A DNA stretch of 64,000 nt from Fusobacterium gastrosuis (GCF_900095285.1 NZ_LT607734.1:1116001-1180000); one strand, 5' to 3'. Numbered from the stretch's first letter, positions 1-8,472 are shown. Notes: a model not told the origin generated them from the sequence alone. Translations and numbers: made by a program.

Positions 1-103
1 CAGCAAGCAGTGAATTGTATCTTATATCTCCAATTTTCCCAGCAGCTAATTCTTCTTTTTTTCTTTCAATAACTTCATCAATAAATCCTAATTTTTTTTC
101 CAT
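1..103 (-). CDS. Unidentified protein, N-terminal fragment running off the left edge
   Basis: Only the first 34 codons are inside the window. The start ATG (complement of 101-103) is preceded by AAAAGGAG, so the reading frame and start are well supported. The fragment begins MEKKLGFIDEVIERKKEE and is a charged, probably helical segment without a signal peptide, so the product is likely cytoplasmic. I do not recognise the family. A 31-codon leader ORF and a strong promoter lie upstream on the same strand, with about 155 bases of AT-rich untranslated sequence between leader and gene, which suggests that expression is regulated after initiation. Confidence 0.7.
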   Translation of the reverse strand, partial: MEKKLGFIDEVIERKKEELAAGKIGDIRYNSLLA

Positions 104-258
104 GTTAATTACTCCTTTTCCTCTAAACTTAAAATAATAAAATAAAATTAAACTAAAAAATAATTAAAAATCAAATTTTAGTTTTTCCCACTATCTAAAT
201 CTAAAAAATAAATAAAACAAAAACGATTTAGATAACACAAGAAACAACTATTTTTTAA

Positions 259-354
259 TTATTTAGAGACTAAAGAATAAAAGTATATGTTGTTCAAACA
301 GATGTGTGTATCTGTCATATATCTTTTAAACATAAAATTTTTGATTGTGAACAT
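259..354 (-). CDS. Putative 31-codon leader peptide upstream of the minus-strand gene
   Basis: The ORF starts with ATG (complement of 352-354) behind a near-perfect AAGGAGG seven to nine bases upstream, and ends with TAA at 259-261. The peptide starts MFTIKNFMFKRYMTDTHICL and ends NNIYFYSLVSK; it is rich in Asn, Tyr, Phe, Ile and Lys, with no signal peptide. It lies about 40 nt downstream of a good promoter (401-428) and 155 nt upstream of the next start codon. Inside it is the inverted repeat CAGAT-6 nt-ATCTG (299-314). Position and strong ribosome site suggest a regulatory leader peptide or a small protein; I infer this and know no homologue. Confidence 0.5.
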   Translation of the reverse strand: MFTIKNFMFKRYMTDTHICLNNIYFYSLVSK

Positions 355-400
355 ATATACACACCTCCTTATAGTTGTGTCAAATTTATTGTATACTTAT

Positions 401-428
401 ATTATACACTTTTTTAAAAAAAAAGCAA
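401..428 (-). promoter_or_regulatory. Sigma-70-type promoter for leader ORF and minus-strand gene
   Basis: On the minus strand TTGCTT (complement of 423-428), a 16-bp spacer, then TATAAT (complement of 401-406). It would start RNA near 394, about 40 nt before the leader ATG. Confidence 0.6.
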
Positions 429-518
429 GCCTTTGATTTATAAAAGAAAAATTATTTACTAAATCAATAAATAAATGAGAAAAAACATAGATTTTATAAA
501 ATTTTTAAAGAATAAAAT

Positions 519-547
519 TTGATTTTTTTTATAAAGTATGCTAAAAT
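519..547 (+). promoter_or_regulatory. Promoter of the rimP-nusA-infB operon
   Basis: TTGATT (519-524), 17-bp spacer, TAAAAT (542-547), with a TG one base before the -10 hexamer (539-540), i.e. an extended -10. Predicted start is near 554, about 70 nt before rimP. Confidence 0.65.
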
Positions 548-569
548 AAAACATAAATATCTTACTAGA

Positions 570-599
570 TTAGGGAGTGGACAGACCACTCCCTAATTT
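570..599 (+). terminator. Leader hairpin between the promoter and rimP (possible attenuator)
   Basis: A perfect 11-bp inverted repeat, TTAGGGAGTGG (570-580) and its complement (586-596), encloses the loop ACAGA and is followed by TTTC. It is the most GC-rich spot of the leader and falls within the first 50 nt of the predicted transcript. The U-tract is short, so it may be a weak terminator, a pausing site or a protein-binding hairpin. Feedback of NusA on its own operon is known in other bacteria; a link to this hairpin is inference. Confidence 0.5.
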
Positions 600-624
600 C
601 ATAAAAAGAAAATGAGGTGATGAG

Positions 625-1092
625 ATGGAAAAAAATGAGATTGAAAAAAAGATTGAAAAAATTGTAAATCCTTTTATAGAGGAGATGAATCTTTCACTTG
701 TAGATGTAGAGTATTTACAAGAGGGAGGATATTGGTATGTTAGAGTTTATGTTGAAAATTTGAATGGAGAATTAAACATTGAGGATTGCAGTAAACTTAG
801 TGGTAAAATTGAAAATCAAATAGAAGATATTATAGATAAAAGATTTTTTCTTGAAGTTTCTTCACCTGGATTAGAAAGACCTTTAAAAAAAATAGAAGAT
901 TTTATAAGATTTAAAGGGGAAAAGATTACTTTACATTTAAAACATAAATTAAATGATAAAAAACAATTTAAAGCTCTTATAAAAGATGTTCTAAATGAAA
1001 AAATTGTTTTTGTAATAGAAAAAAATGAAGTAGAAATAGAATTTAAAGAAATAAGAAAAGCTAATATTTTATTTGAATTTAATGATTTTTAA
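625..1092 (+). CDS. rimP: Ribosome maturation factor RimP
   Basis: 155 aa, the usual RimP length. RimP binds free 30S subunits and helps mature their head region (uS19 assembly). The N-terminal alpha/beta domain carries the typical DVEYLQEGGYWYVRVYVE and a 'SSPGLERPLK' motif (about residues 79-88), followed by a C-terminal SH3-like domain. Start ATG at 625 follows GAGGTGA. It is the first gene of the operon with nusA (19 nt downstream), ylxR, infB and rbfA, the classical bacterial order, behind an extended -10 promoter and a leader hairpin. Product is cytoplasmic. Identification is secure from motif, length and context. Confidence 0.95.
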   Translation: MEKNEIEKKIEKIVNPFIEEMNLSLVDVEYLQEGGYWYVRVYVENLNGELNIEDCSKLSGKIENQIEDIIDKRFFLEVSSPGLERPLKKIEDFIRFKGEKITLHLKHKLNDKKQFKALIKDVLNEKIVFVIEKNEVEIEFKEIRKANILFEFNDF

Positions 1093-1111
1093 TAATTGGA
1101 GGTAAGAAAAA

Positions 1112-2167
1112 ATGAAAGCTAAGGATTCTAAAATTTTCTTAGAAGCTTTGGATGAGCTTGAAAGAGAAAAAGGAATTGGTAAAGAAAGCGTTTTAGAAGC
1201 AGTAGAATTAGCATTATTAGCAGCTTATAAAAAAAATTATGGTGAAGATGAGAATGTTGAAGTAACCATGGATAGAGAAAGTGGAGATATCAGAGTTTTT
1301 GTTGAAAAAAATGTTGTTAATGAAGAAGATTTACTTGACCCTAATCAAGAAATATCTTTGGAAGATGCATTATTTATCAAGAAAAAAATAAAAGTTGGGG
1401 ATACATTAAAACTTGAAGTAAACTGTGAAGACTTCAGAAGAAATGCAATTCAAAATGCTAAACAAATTGTTATTCAAAAAGTTAGGGAAGCTGAAAGAGA
1501 ATACATCTATGATAAATTTAAAGAAAAAGAAAATGATATAGTAACAGGAGTTATTAGAAGAATAGATGAAAAGAGAAATATTTTTATAGAAATCTTAGGT
1601 GTAGAACTTATGTTGATACCAGCAGAACAATGTCCAACAGATGTGTATAGAGTTGGAGAGAGAATAAAAGTATATGTATCAACTGTTGAAAAAACTAATA
1701 AATTCCCTAAAATAATTATTTCAAGAAAAAATGAAGGACTTTTAAGAAAACTATTTGAATTAGAAATTCCTGAAATAACATCTGGAATGATAGAAATAAA
1801 ATCAGTAGCTAGAGAAGCAGGATCAAGAGCTAAAGTGGCTGTACATTCTGAAGTTCCTAATTTAGATATAGTTGGAGCATGTGTAGGTCAAAAAGGAACA
1901 AGAATAAAAAATATAGTCAATGAATTGAATGGAGAAAAAATAGATATAGTTATTTGGAAAGAAGAAATAAAAGATTTTGTTTCAGCAGTATTAAGTCCGG
2001 CTGAAGTGGAAAGCGTAGAAGTTTTGGAAGATGGAACAGCAAAAGTTTTAGTAAAACCATCGCAACTTTCATTAGCAATTGGTAAAAATGGACAAAATGC
2101 AAGACTTGCCGCAAGACTTACTGGAATGAGAGTAGATATAAAAGTTACAGATAACGAGGAAATTTAA
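1112..2167 (+). CDS. nusA: Transcription termination/antitermination factor NusA
   Basis: 351 aa, the short form found in Firmicutes-like genomes; the two C-terminal acidic repeats of E. coli NusA are absent. NusA binds RNA polymerase at the exit channel and modulates pausing, termination and antitermination. Order of domains: N-terminal RNAP-binding domain (1 to about 125), S1 (about 135-200, starting DIVTGVIRRID), KH1 (about 235-280, with the loop VGQKGTRIKN) and KH2 (about 300-345, with the loop IGKNGQNARLAARLTG). Ribosome site GGAGG before ATG. Its stop codon overlaps the next start by one base (TAATG), suggesting coupled translation. Confidence 0.97.
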   Translation: MKAKDSKIFLEALDELEREKGIGKESVLEAVELALLAAYKKNYGEDENVEVTMDRESGDIRVFVEKNVVNEEDLLDPNQEISLEDALFIKKKIKVGDTLKLEVNCEDFRRNAIQNAKQIVIQKVREAEREYIYDKFKEKENDIVTGVIRRIDEKRNIFIEILGVELMLIPAEQCPTDVYRVGERIKVYVSTVEKTNKFPKIIISRKNEGLLRKLFELEIPEITSGMIEIKSVAREAGSRAKVAVHSEVPNLDIVGACVGQKGTRIKNIVNELNGEKIDIVIWKEEIKDFVSAVLSPAEVESVEVLEDGTAKVLVKPSQLSLAIGKNGQNARLAARLTGMRVDIKVTDNEEI

Positions 2168-2694
2168 TGGAAGAAGATAAAAGCACGCCCGAAAGAACTT
2201 GCTTGATATGTAGGGCTAAAAAAGATAAATTGAACTTATTTAGGCTTGCAAAGATATCAGAAAGTAATTATTCTTTTGATAAAGATTATAAAAAGCAGAC
2301 AAGAGGTGCATATGTCTGTAAATCACTTTCATGTTTAGGAAAATTATCTAAACACAAAAAAATTAAAATTACAAGTGAAGATTTGTTAAAAATGCTAAAT
2401 ATCATAAATAAGACAGAAAAAAATTATTTAAATATATTAAATTCAATGAAAAATTCGGGAGAACTTGTATTTGGAATGAATTTACTATTTGAAAATATAG
2501 AACATATCCACTACATAGTAATTGCTGAAGATATAGCAGTAAAAAATAAAGAAAAAATATTAAATAAAGCCAAAGAATTAAATATTCCGTACATTTTTGT
2601 AGGGACTAGAAAAAATCTAGGAGAAATCTTTGATAAAGATGAAATAAATGTAATAGGAATCAAAGATAAAAAGATGGCAAGAGGGCTAAGATAA
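2167..2694 (+). CDS. YlxR-family RNA-binding protein fused to an L7Ae-like domain
   Basis: 175 aa. Residues about 8-60 match the YlxR (DUF448) family: RTCLICRAKKDK near the start, then RGAYVC and a further cysteine. Residues about 80-175 look like an L7Ae/YlxQ domain (GELVFGMN, then IVIAEDIAVKNKEKI, then IPYIFVGTRKNLGEI). In Bacillus these are two adjacent genes, ylxR (rnpM, reported to modulate RNase P) and ylxQ, both between nusA and infB; here they form one polypeptide at the same locus. A role in RNA binding, possibly of RNase P or rRNA, is inference from the family. Start overlaps the nusA stop by one base. Confidence 0.85.
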   Translation: MEEDKSTPERTCLICRAKKDKLNLFRLAKISESNYSFDKDYKKQTRGAYVCKSLSCLGKLSKHKKIKITSEDLLKMLNIINKTEKNYLNILNSMKNSGELVFGMNLLFENIEHIHYIVIAEDIAVKNKEKILNKAKELNIPYIFVGTRKNLGEIFDKDEINVIGIKDKKMARGLR

Positions 2695-2718
2695 TTAAGT
2701 TTACTAAGGAGGTACTTA

Positions 2719-4935
2719 ATGAAAACAAGAGTTCACGAATTAGCGAAGAAACATTCGATAAAAAATAAAGAATTTTTAGAAATATTAAAAAAAGATGTTG
2801 GAATCAATATAACATCTCACTTATCTAATTTAGACGAAGATCAAGTAAAGAAAATAGATGATTATTTTGCAAAGATGAACATGCTTAAAGTAGCAGATGC
2901 AGAACCAGTTAAAGTTCATAATAAAAAAGATAAAAAGGATGAAAAACCAATCAGAAAAATAATAGATGAAGACGAGGAAGATGATGAAGATATTTTAGAA
3001 AGTCCTCATGCTCAGAAATCTAAAAAAAATAAGAACTTGAAAAATAAAAAGAATAATAATATCTCTTTTGAAGAGGGAGCAGTAAAAAATAAGAATAAGA
3101 AGAAAAAAGGAAGAAGGACAGATTTTATTTTAAAAACAGTAGAAGCAACTCCAGATGTTGTTGAAGAAGATGGAGTAAAAATAATTAAATTTAGAGGAGA
3201 AATAGCTCTTGGAGATTTTGCTACAAAGTTGGGAGTAAGTAGCGGAGATATAATAAAAAAATTATTTCTAAAAGGAAAAATGTTGACAATAAATAGTCCC
3301 TTAACATTAGAAATGGCTGAAGAATTAGCTATGGAATACGATGCTTTAGTAGAAGAGGAAGAAGAAGTTCAATTAGAATTTGGAGAAAAATTTGCTTTAG
3401 AAATAGAAGATAAAGCAGCAGATTTAGTAGAAAGACCACCTGTTATAACAATAATGGGACATGTAGATCATGGGAAAACATCGCTACTAGATGCCATAAG
3501 AACTACAAATGTGGTAAGTGGAGAAGCTGGAGGAATTACACAAAAAATAGGAGCTTACCAAATAGAAAAAGATGGCAGAAAAATAACTTTCGTAGATACT
3601 CCTGGACACGAAGCGTTTACTGATATGAGAGCTAGGGGAGCACAAGTAACTGATATAGCTATATTAGTTGTTGCAGCAGATGACGGAGTAATGCCACAAA
3701 CAATAGAAGCAATATCACATGCAAAGGTTGCAAAAGTACCTATAATAGTGGCTGTAAATAAAATAGATAAGCCGGAAGCAAATCCTATGAAAGTAAAACA
3801 AGAACTTATGGAACATGGTTTAGTTTCTGTTGAATGGGGAGGAGATGTAGAATTTGTTGAAGTTTCAGCAAAGCAAAGATTAAATTTGGATACCTTACTT
3901 GATACGATTTTAATAACTGCTGAAATTTTAGAGTTAAAAGCAAATCCTAAAAAAAGAGCAAAAGGTGTTGTTATAGAATCAAGACTTGATCCAAAAATAG
4001 GACCAGTTGCTGACATTCTAGTTCAAGAAGGAACTTTGAAAATAGGAGATGTTATTGTAGCTGGGGAAGTTCAAGGTAAAGTTAAGGCTCTGTTAAACGA
4101 TAAAGCTGAAAGAGTTAATATAGCAGGGCTTTCTCAACCAGTTGAAGTAATAGGATTTAATAATGTGCCAAATGCTGGAGATACTATGTATGTAATTCAA
4201 AATGAACAACATGCAAAAAGAATAGTTGAAGAAGTTAGAAAAGAAAGAAAAATTCAAGAAACAACTAAGAAAACTATTTCACTTGAAGCATTATCTGCAC
4301 AACTTGAACATGAAAATTTAAAAGAATTAAATTTAATTTTAAGAGCAGACTCTAAAGGTTCTGTTGATGCTTTAAGAGATTCTTTATTAAAATTATCAAA
4401 CGAGGAAGTTGCAGTAAATATTATCCAAGCTGCATCTGGGGCAATAACAGAAAGTGATATTAAACTTGCAGAAACTGCAGGAGCTATAATAATAGGATAT
4501 AATGTAAGACCTACAACAAAAGCTATAAAAGAAGCAGAGGCTAGTAAAGTTGAAATTAGAACATCAAGTATAATTTATCACATAACAGAAGATATAGAAA
4601 AAGCTTTATCGGGTATGTTGGAGCCAGAATTTAAAGAAAATTATTTAGGAAGAATAGAAATCAAAAAAGTATTTAAAGTTTCTAAGGTTGGAAATATTGC
4701 TGGTTGTATAGTTGTAGATGGAAAAGTTAGAAATGATTCAAATATTAGAATTTTAAGAAATAGTATAGTTGTGTATGAAGGAAAATTATCATCATTGAAG
4801 AGATTTAAAGATGATGCAAAAGAAGTTGTTGTAGGACAAGAATGTGGACTTGGAGTAGAAAACTTCAATGATATAAAAGAAGGAGATATAGTAGAAGCTT
4901 TTGAAATGGTTGAAGTAAAAAGAACATTAAAGTAA
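2719..4935 (+). CDS. infB: Translation initiation factor IF-2
   Basis: 738 aa. IF-2 is the GTPase that recruits fMet-tRNA to the 30S subunit and promotes joining with the 50S. An N-terminal IF2_N module (MKTRVHELAKKHSIKNKEF) is followed by a long Lys/Glu/Asp-rich, low-complexity linker (about 60-135), a second IF2_N-like segment, and the G domain with GHVDHGKT (247-254), DTPGHE and NKID motifs. Domains II to IV follow, with the C-terminal initiator-tRNA-binding domain around residues 640-735 (GQECGLGVENFNDIKEGD). GGAGG precedes ATG 2719. It is the core of the operon and is followed by rbfA after 16 nt. Confidence 0.98.
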   Translation: MKTRVHELAKKHSIKNKEFLEILKKDVGINITSHLSNLDEDQVKKIDDYFAKMNMLKVADAEPVKVHNKKDKKDEKPIRKIIDEDEEDDEDILESPHAQKSKKNKNLKNKKNNNISFEEGAVKNKNKKKKGRRTDFILKTVEATPDVVEEDGVKIIKFRGEIALGDFATKLGVSSGDIIKKLFLKGKMLTINSPLTLEMAEELAMEYDALVEEEEEVQLEFGEKFALEIEDKAADLVERPPVITIMGHVDHGKTSLLDAIRTTNVVSGEAGGITQKIGAYQIEKDGRKITFVDTPGHEAFTDMRARGAQVTDIAILVVAADDGVMPQTIEAISHAKVAKVPIIVAVNKIDKPEANPMKVKQELMEHGLVSVEWGGDVEFVEVSAKQRLNLDTLLDTILITAEILELKANPKKRAKGVVIESRLDPKIGPVADILVQEGTLKIGDVIVAGEVQGKVKALLNDKAERVNIAGLSQPVEVIGFNNVPNAGDTMYVIQNEQHAKRIVEEVRKERKIQETTKKTISLEALSAQLEHENLKELNLILRADSKGSVDALRDSLLKLSNEEVAVNIIQAASGAITESDIKLAETAGAIIIGYNVRPTTKAIKEAEASKVEIRTSSIIYHITEDIEKALSGMLEPEFKENYLGRIEIKKVFKVSKVGNIAGCIVVDGKVRNDSNIRILRNSIVVYEGKLSSLKRFKDDAKEVVVGQECGLGVENFNDIKEGDIVEAFEMVEVKRTLK

Positions 4936-4951
4936 AAGTGAGGTGATTTAA

Positions 4952-5314
4952 TTGAAAAGACAAAGACTCGCTGGAATAGAAAAAGAAATTTTAAGAGTAA
5001 TATCAAAAGTTCTTTTAGAGGAAGTTAAGAACCCTAAGATAAGTGGTAAAGTTTCAGTGACCAAAGTTTCTGTGACAGAAGATTTAAAATTTGCAGATAC
5101 TTATTTTAGTATGTTACCTTCTGTAAATGAAAACGAAAAACTTATAAGTCAAGATGAAATGTTAGAAAACCTTAATCAAATAAAAGGATTTTTGAGAAAA
5201 AAAGTTGCAGAAGAAGTTGATATCAGATATATTCCTGAAATTAGAGTAAAAATAGACAATTCAATTGAAAATGCAATAAGAATCACTAAGCTTTTAAATG
5301 ACTTGAAAGTTTAG
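4952..5314 (+). CDS. rbfA: 30S ribosome-binding factor RbfA (TTG start)
   Basis: 120 aa, typical for RbfA, a KH-type protein that binds the 30S subunit and aids 16S rRNA 5'-end maturation. The N-terminus MKRQRLAGIEKEILRVIS, the central KNPKISG motif and the VTEDLKFADTYFS strand match the family. No ATG fits: the start is TTG at 4952, four to five bases behind AGGTGA. The stop TAG shares its last base with a GTG that could begin recJ. The product acts together with RimP, encoded first in the operon. Confidence 0.93.
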   Translation: MKRQRLAGIEKEILRVISKVLLEEVKNPKISGKVSVTKVSVTEDLKFADTYFSMLPSVNENEKLISQDEMLENLNQIKGFLRKKVAEEVDIRYIPEIRVKIDNSIENAIRITKLLNDLKV

Positions 5315-5322
5315 TGGTGTCT

Positions 5323-6993
5323 ATGGATGGAAAAAAAATAAAATCACAAGAGCTAGTGGAACGAATATTAGAGAAAAGAAATTTGATAGAATCCAATATG
5401 GAAAAGTTTTTAAATCCAGAGTTATTAGATTTTAAAAATCCATTTGACTTTGAAAATATGGATAAAATTATAGATAAAATTATAGAAGTTCATCAAACTG
5501 CTGGAAGAATATTTATTTACGGAGATTATGATGTCGATGGAATAAGTGGCACATCTTTTCTAGTTAGATTTTTTAGGGAAATTAATTATGATGTAGACTA
5601 CTATATTCCTAATAGATCTGAAAGTGAGTATGGAGTTTCTCGAGAAAATATAGATTATTTCTATAAGAACAATGGAAAACTTGTTATAACAGTGGATACT
5701 GGATATAATACAATGGAAGATGTTAAATATGCCAGAAGTCTAGGGATGGATGTAATAGTGACAGATCATCATAAGACAGTAAAAGAAAGTTTTGATGATG
5801 AGATTTTATACTTAAATCCTAAACTTAGCCAAAATTATAAATTTAAAAGTCTTTCTGGTGCAGGAGTTGCTTTTAAATTAGCACAAGGAATTTGCATAAG
5901 ATTGAATTTAGATATGGGACTTATTTACAAATACTTGGATATAGTTATGATAGGAACTATTGCAGATGTTGTTCCTATGATTGATGAAAATCGTATTATA
6001 ATAAAAAATGGATTAAAGATTATAAAAAATACAAAAGTAAAGGGCTTGGGTTATCTTTTAAATTACTTGAGATTAAATAGAAAAGATGTAACAACAACAG
6101 ATGTAAGTTACTATATCTCCCCTCTTATAAACTCATTGGGAAGAGTAGGAACCTCAAAAGTTGGAGCAGATTTCTTTATAAAAGAAGATGATTTTGATCT
6201 ATATAATATAATCGAAGATATGAAGACATTAAATAAAGAAAGAAGGAATTTAGAAAAATTCATATATGATGATGCTATGAAAAAAATTCATAGAACAGGA
6301 CTAGATATTAGAGAAGTTCCAGTGCTTATACTTTCGTCACCAAAATGGCATTCAGGGGTTATAGGAGTAGTGTCTTCGAGATTAAGTTTGAAATTTAATA
6401 AACCAGTGATATTGATTGCATTTGAAGGGGAATATGGAAAAGCTTCTTGTAGAAGTGTTGCAAATATAAGTATATTTAATCTTTTAGCAGATGTGAAACA
6501 TCTATTGGTAAGATACGGTGGGCATGACTTAGCTGCAGGTTTTGTTATTCATAAAAACAAGTTGAATGATTTAAAAGAATATTTGATAAACAATACTCCG
6601 AAAATTGAAAATAAATTGGCTGTGACTAAAAATAACGATTTAATTGAATATGATTTTGATATTTCAATAGATGAGATTGATTCTGAAATCTTTAAATTTT
6701 TAGAAATAATGGGACCATTTGGGTCACAAAATCCACATGTTTTATTCCATTCTAAGGGAGTAAAATTTAAAAATATAAAAACTTTTGGAGTGGATTTTAG
6801 GCATTTTAATTCAGAAATAATTAGGAATGGCAAGAAGTATATTAGTGTTGGTTTTGATTTGGCAGAAAAAGTAGATTTAGAAGAAAAAAATGATATTAAT
6901 TATGATATAATCTATTATCCTGAAAAGGTATTCTTCAGAGATGAAGAACATATACAGATAGTTTTGAAAGATATAGCAATAAATAATAAATAA
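5323..6993 (+). CDS. recJ: Single-stranded-DNA-specific exonuclease RecJ
   Basis: About 556 aa, close to E. coli RecJ (577). RecJ degrades single-stranded DNA 5' to 3' in recombination and repair. DHH-superfamily motifs are clear: GDYDVDG (near residue 70), VTVDTGYN, VTDHHK, and GTIADVVPM; the DHHA1 segment has the GGH motif in RYGGHDLAAGF. A C-terminal oligonucleotide-binding region follows (GPFGSQNPHVLF). Start is uncertain: ATG 5323 is preferred, but GTG 5314 or 5317 overlaps the rbfA stop and no strong ribosome site marks any of them. Translation is probably coupled to rbfA. Confidence 0.93.
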   Translation: MDGKKIKSQELVERILEKRNLIESNMEKFLNPELLDFKNPFDFENMDKIIDKIIEVHQTAGRIFIYGDYDVDGISGTSFLVRFFREINYDVDYYIPNRSESEYGVSRENIDYFYKNNGKLVITVDTGYNTMEDVKYARSLGMDVIVTDHHKTVKESFDDEILYLNPKLSQNYKFKSLSGAGVAFKLAQGICIRLNLDMGLIYKYLDIVMIGTIADVVPMIDENRIIIKNGLKIIKNTKVKGLGYLLNYLRLNRKDVTTTDVSYYISPLINSLGRVGTSKVGADFFIKEDDFDLYNIIEDMKTLNKERRNLEKFIYDDAMKKIHRTGLDIREVPVLILSSPKWHSGVIGVVSSRLSLKFNKPVILIAFEGEYGKASCRSVANISIFNLLADVKHLLVRYGGHDLAAGFVIHKNKLNDLKEYLINNTPKIENKLAVTKNNDLIEYDFDISIDEIDSEIFKFLEIMGPFGSQNPHVLFHSKGVKFKNIKTFGVDFRHFNSEIIRNGKKYISVGFDLAEKVDLEEKNDINYDIIYYPEKVFFRDEEHIQIVLKDIAINNK

Positions 6994-7035
6994 AAATAAA
7001 TTAAAAAAGGAAATTGTATAAAACAAGGAGGAAAA

Positions 7036-8325
7036 ATGAAATACGAAGTAAAAAAACTTGAAAAATCAGCTGTTGAGGTAAAAATTTTCTTAGAAAAGGA
7101 AGAATTAAACCCAATATTAGACAAAGTTATTAAAAAAGTAGCTGAAAAAGTAGAAATACCAGGATTTAGAAAGGGAAAAGCTCCAAAAGAAGCAGTGATA
7201 AATGCAGCTAAAGAACAAATAAGTGAAGATGTTGCAGGAGAAGCAATTAATTCTAATTTTATGGAAATTATAGAAAAAGAAAAAATAGAACCAGTAAGTT
7301 ATGTAAGAATCAAAGATATCAAATTAAATGATACTTTAGAAGTAGTATTTGATATAGATGTTTATCCAGAATTTGAAATAGGAAACTATAAAGGTTTAGA
7401 AGTTGCTAAAGAGGCTTTTGAATTAACTGATGATAAATTAAATGAAGAAATTGAAAGATTAGTAAATTCTAATTCTAAATTAGAAGAAGTTACAGATGAA
7501 GCTTATAAAGCTGAGTTAGGAGATACAGTAGATCTTGCATTTGAAGGATTTATAGATGGAGTTCCATTTGATGGTGGAAAAGCAGAATCACATTTGTTAA
7601 AATTAGGAAGCAAAAACTTTATAGATACATTTGAAGAACAATTAGTAGGATATGTAAAAGGACAAGAAGGGGAAGTTAATGTTAAGTTCCCTGAAGAATA
7701 CCATGCAGAATCATTAGCAGGAAAACCAGCAGTGTTTAAAGTAAAAATAAATGCTATTAAAAAATTAGTAAAACCTGAATTAACTGATGAATTTGCTAAA
7801 ACATTATCTTATGAATCAACTGAAGATTTAAGAACTAAAAAAGCAGAAGAAATAACAAAAAGAGAAAATGATAGAATAGAAAATGAATATATTGGAAAAT
7901 TAATAGAAGAAATTTCTAAAAATACAACAGTAGAAATTCCAGTTTCTATGGTTAATGCTGAAATAGAAAATAGAATGAGAGAATTAGAATATCAATTATC
8001 AGCTCAAGGATTTAAGATAGATGATTATTTAAAAATGATGGGTGGAAATAAAGAAATGTTTGCTGCTCAAATAGCACCTTCAGCAGAAGCAAAAGTAAAA
8101 GCAGATTTAATACTTGCTAAAATTGCTAGATTAGAAAATTTAGAAGTAACTGAAGAAGAAACTGCAGCTAAAATGGAAGAAGTTGCAAAAATGTATGGAA
8201 TGGATGTACCAAAATTAGAAGTAGAATTGAAAAAATACAATAATTTAGAAAACTTTAAAGCGTCATTGAAAACAGATTTAATGATGAAAAAATCAATAGA
8301 TTTCGTAGTTAATAACGCAAAATAA
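7036..8325 (+). CDS. tig: Trigger factor, ribosome-associated chaperone and prolyl isomerase
   Basis: 429 aa, normal length. Trigger factor sits at the ribosomal tunnel exit and shields nascent chains. The N-terminal ribosome-binding domain holds the signature GFRKGKAP (about residues 43-50; family signature GFRxGxxP). The FKBP-like PPIase domain is at about 150-240 (GDTVDLAFEGFIDGVPFDGG), then the helical C-terminal arms. GGAGG precedes ATG 7036. It heads a quality-control cluster with clpP, clpX and lon, but a 14-bp hairpin separates it from clpP, so it may be a separate transcript. Confidence 0.97.
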   Translation: MKYEVKKLEKSAVEVKIFLEKEELNPILDKVIKKVAEKVEIPGFRKGKAPKEAVINAAKEQISEDVAGEAINSNFMEIIEKEKIEPVSYVRIKDIKLNDTLEVVFDIDVYPEFEIGNYKGLEVAKEAFELTDDKLNEEIERLVNSNSKLEEVTDEAYKAELGDTVDLAFEGFIDGVPFDGGKAESHLLKLGSKNFIDTFEEQLVGYVKGQEGEVNVKFPEEYHAESLAGKPAVFKVKINAIKKLVKPELTDEFAKTLSYESTEDLRTKKAEEITKRENDRIENEYIGKLIEEISKNTTVEIPVSMVNAEIENRMRELEYQLSAQGFKIDDYLKMMGGNKEMFAAQIAPSAEAKVKADLILAKIARLENLEVTEEETAAKMEEVAKMYGMDVPKLEVELKKYNNLENFKASLKTDLMMKKSIDFVVNNAK

Positions 8326-8352
8326 AAGATATTTATTGAAATTTAGAAATGC

Positions 8353-8388
8353 TATGGTACACAGAATTTTTCTGTGTACCATATTTAT
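8353..8388 (+). terminator. Long perfect hairpin after tig
   Basis: A 14-bp perfect inverted repeat, TATGGTACACAGAA (8353-8366) and its complement (8370-8383), with a 3-base loop TTT, followed by TTTATA. Probably the tig terminator; the U-tract is short. Confidence 0.65.
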
Positions 8389-8398
8389 AAAGAACTTC

Positions 8399-8446
8399 AC
8401 TCAAGTTATTTGAGTAAGTAATAGGATATTTAATGGATTAAATATC
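8399..8446. repeat. Two further inverted repeats in the clpP leader region
   Basis: ACTCAA (8399-8404) with TTGAGT (8410-8415), and the perfect 9-bp arms GATATTTAA (8425-8433) and TTAAATATC (8438-8446) around TGGA. They fill the space between the tig hairpin and the clpP ribosome site. They could be operators or mRNA hairpins. No CIRCE element or CtsR-type repeat was seen, and no clear promoter. Confidence 0.5.
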
Positions 8447-8472
8447 ATATTATTTAAAAAAGGAGGGATAAT

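Noticed and set aside
3555-4016. Minus-strand open frame of 153 codons inside infB
   Set aside because: It lies wholly opposite a conserved GTPase domain, its composition (Ser/Thr/Ile-rich) is that of a mirror frame, and it has no ribosome site.
8326-8472. CIRCE or CtsR operator upstream of clpP
   Set aside because: The inverted repeats present do not match TTAGCACTC-N9-GAGTGCTAA or the CtsR heptad repeat.
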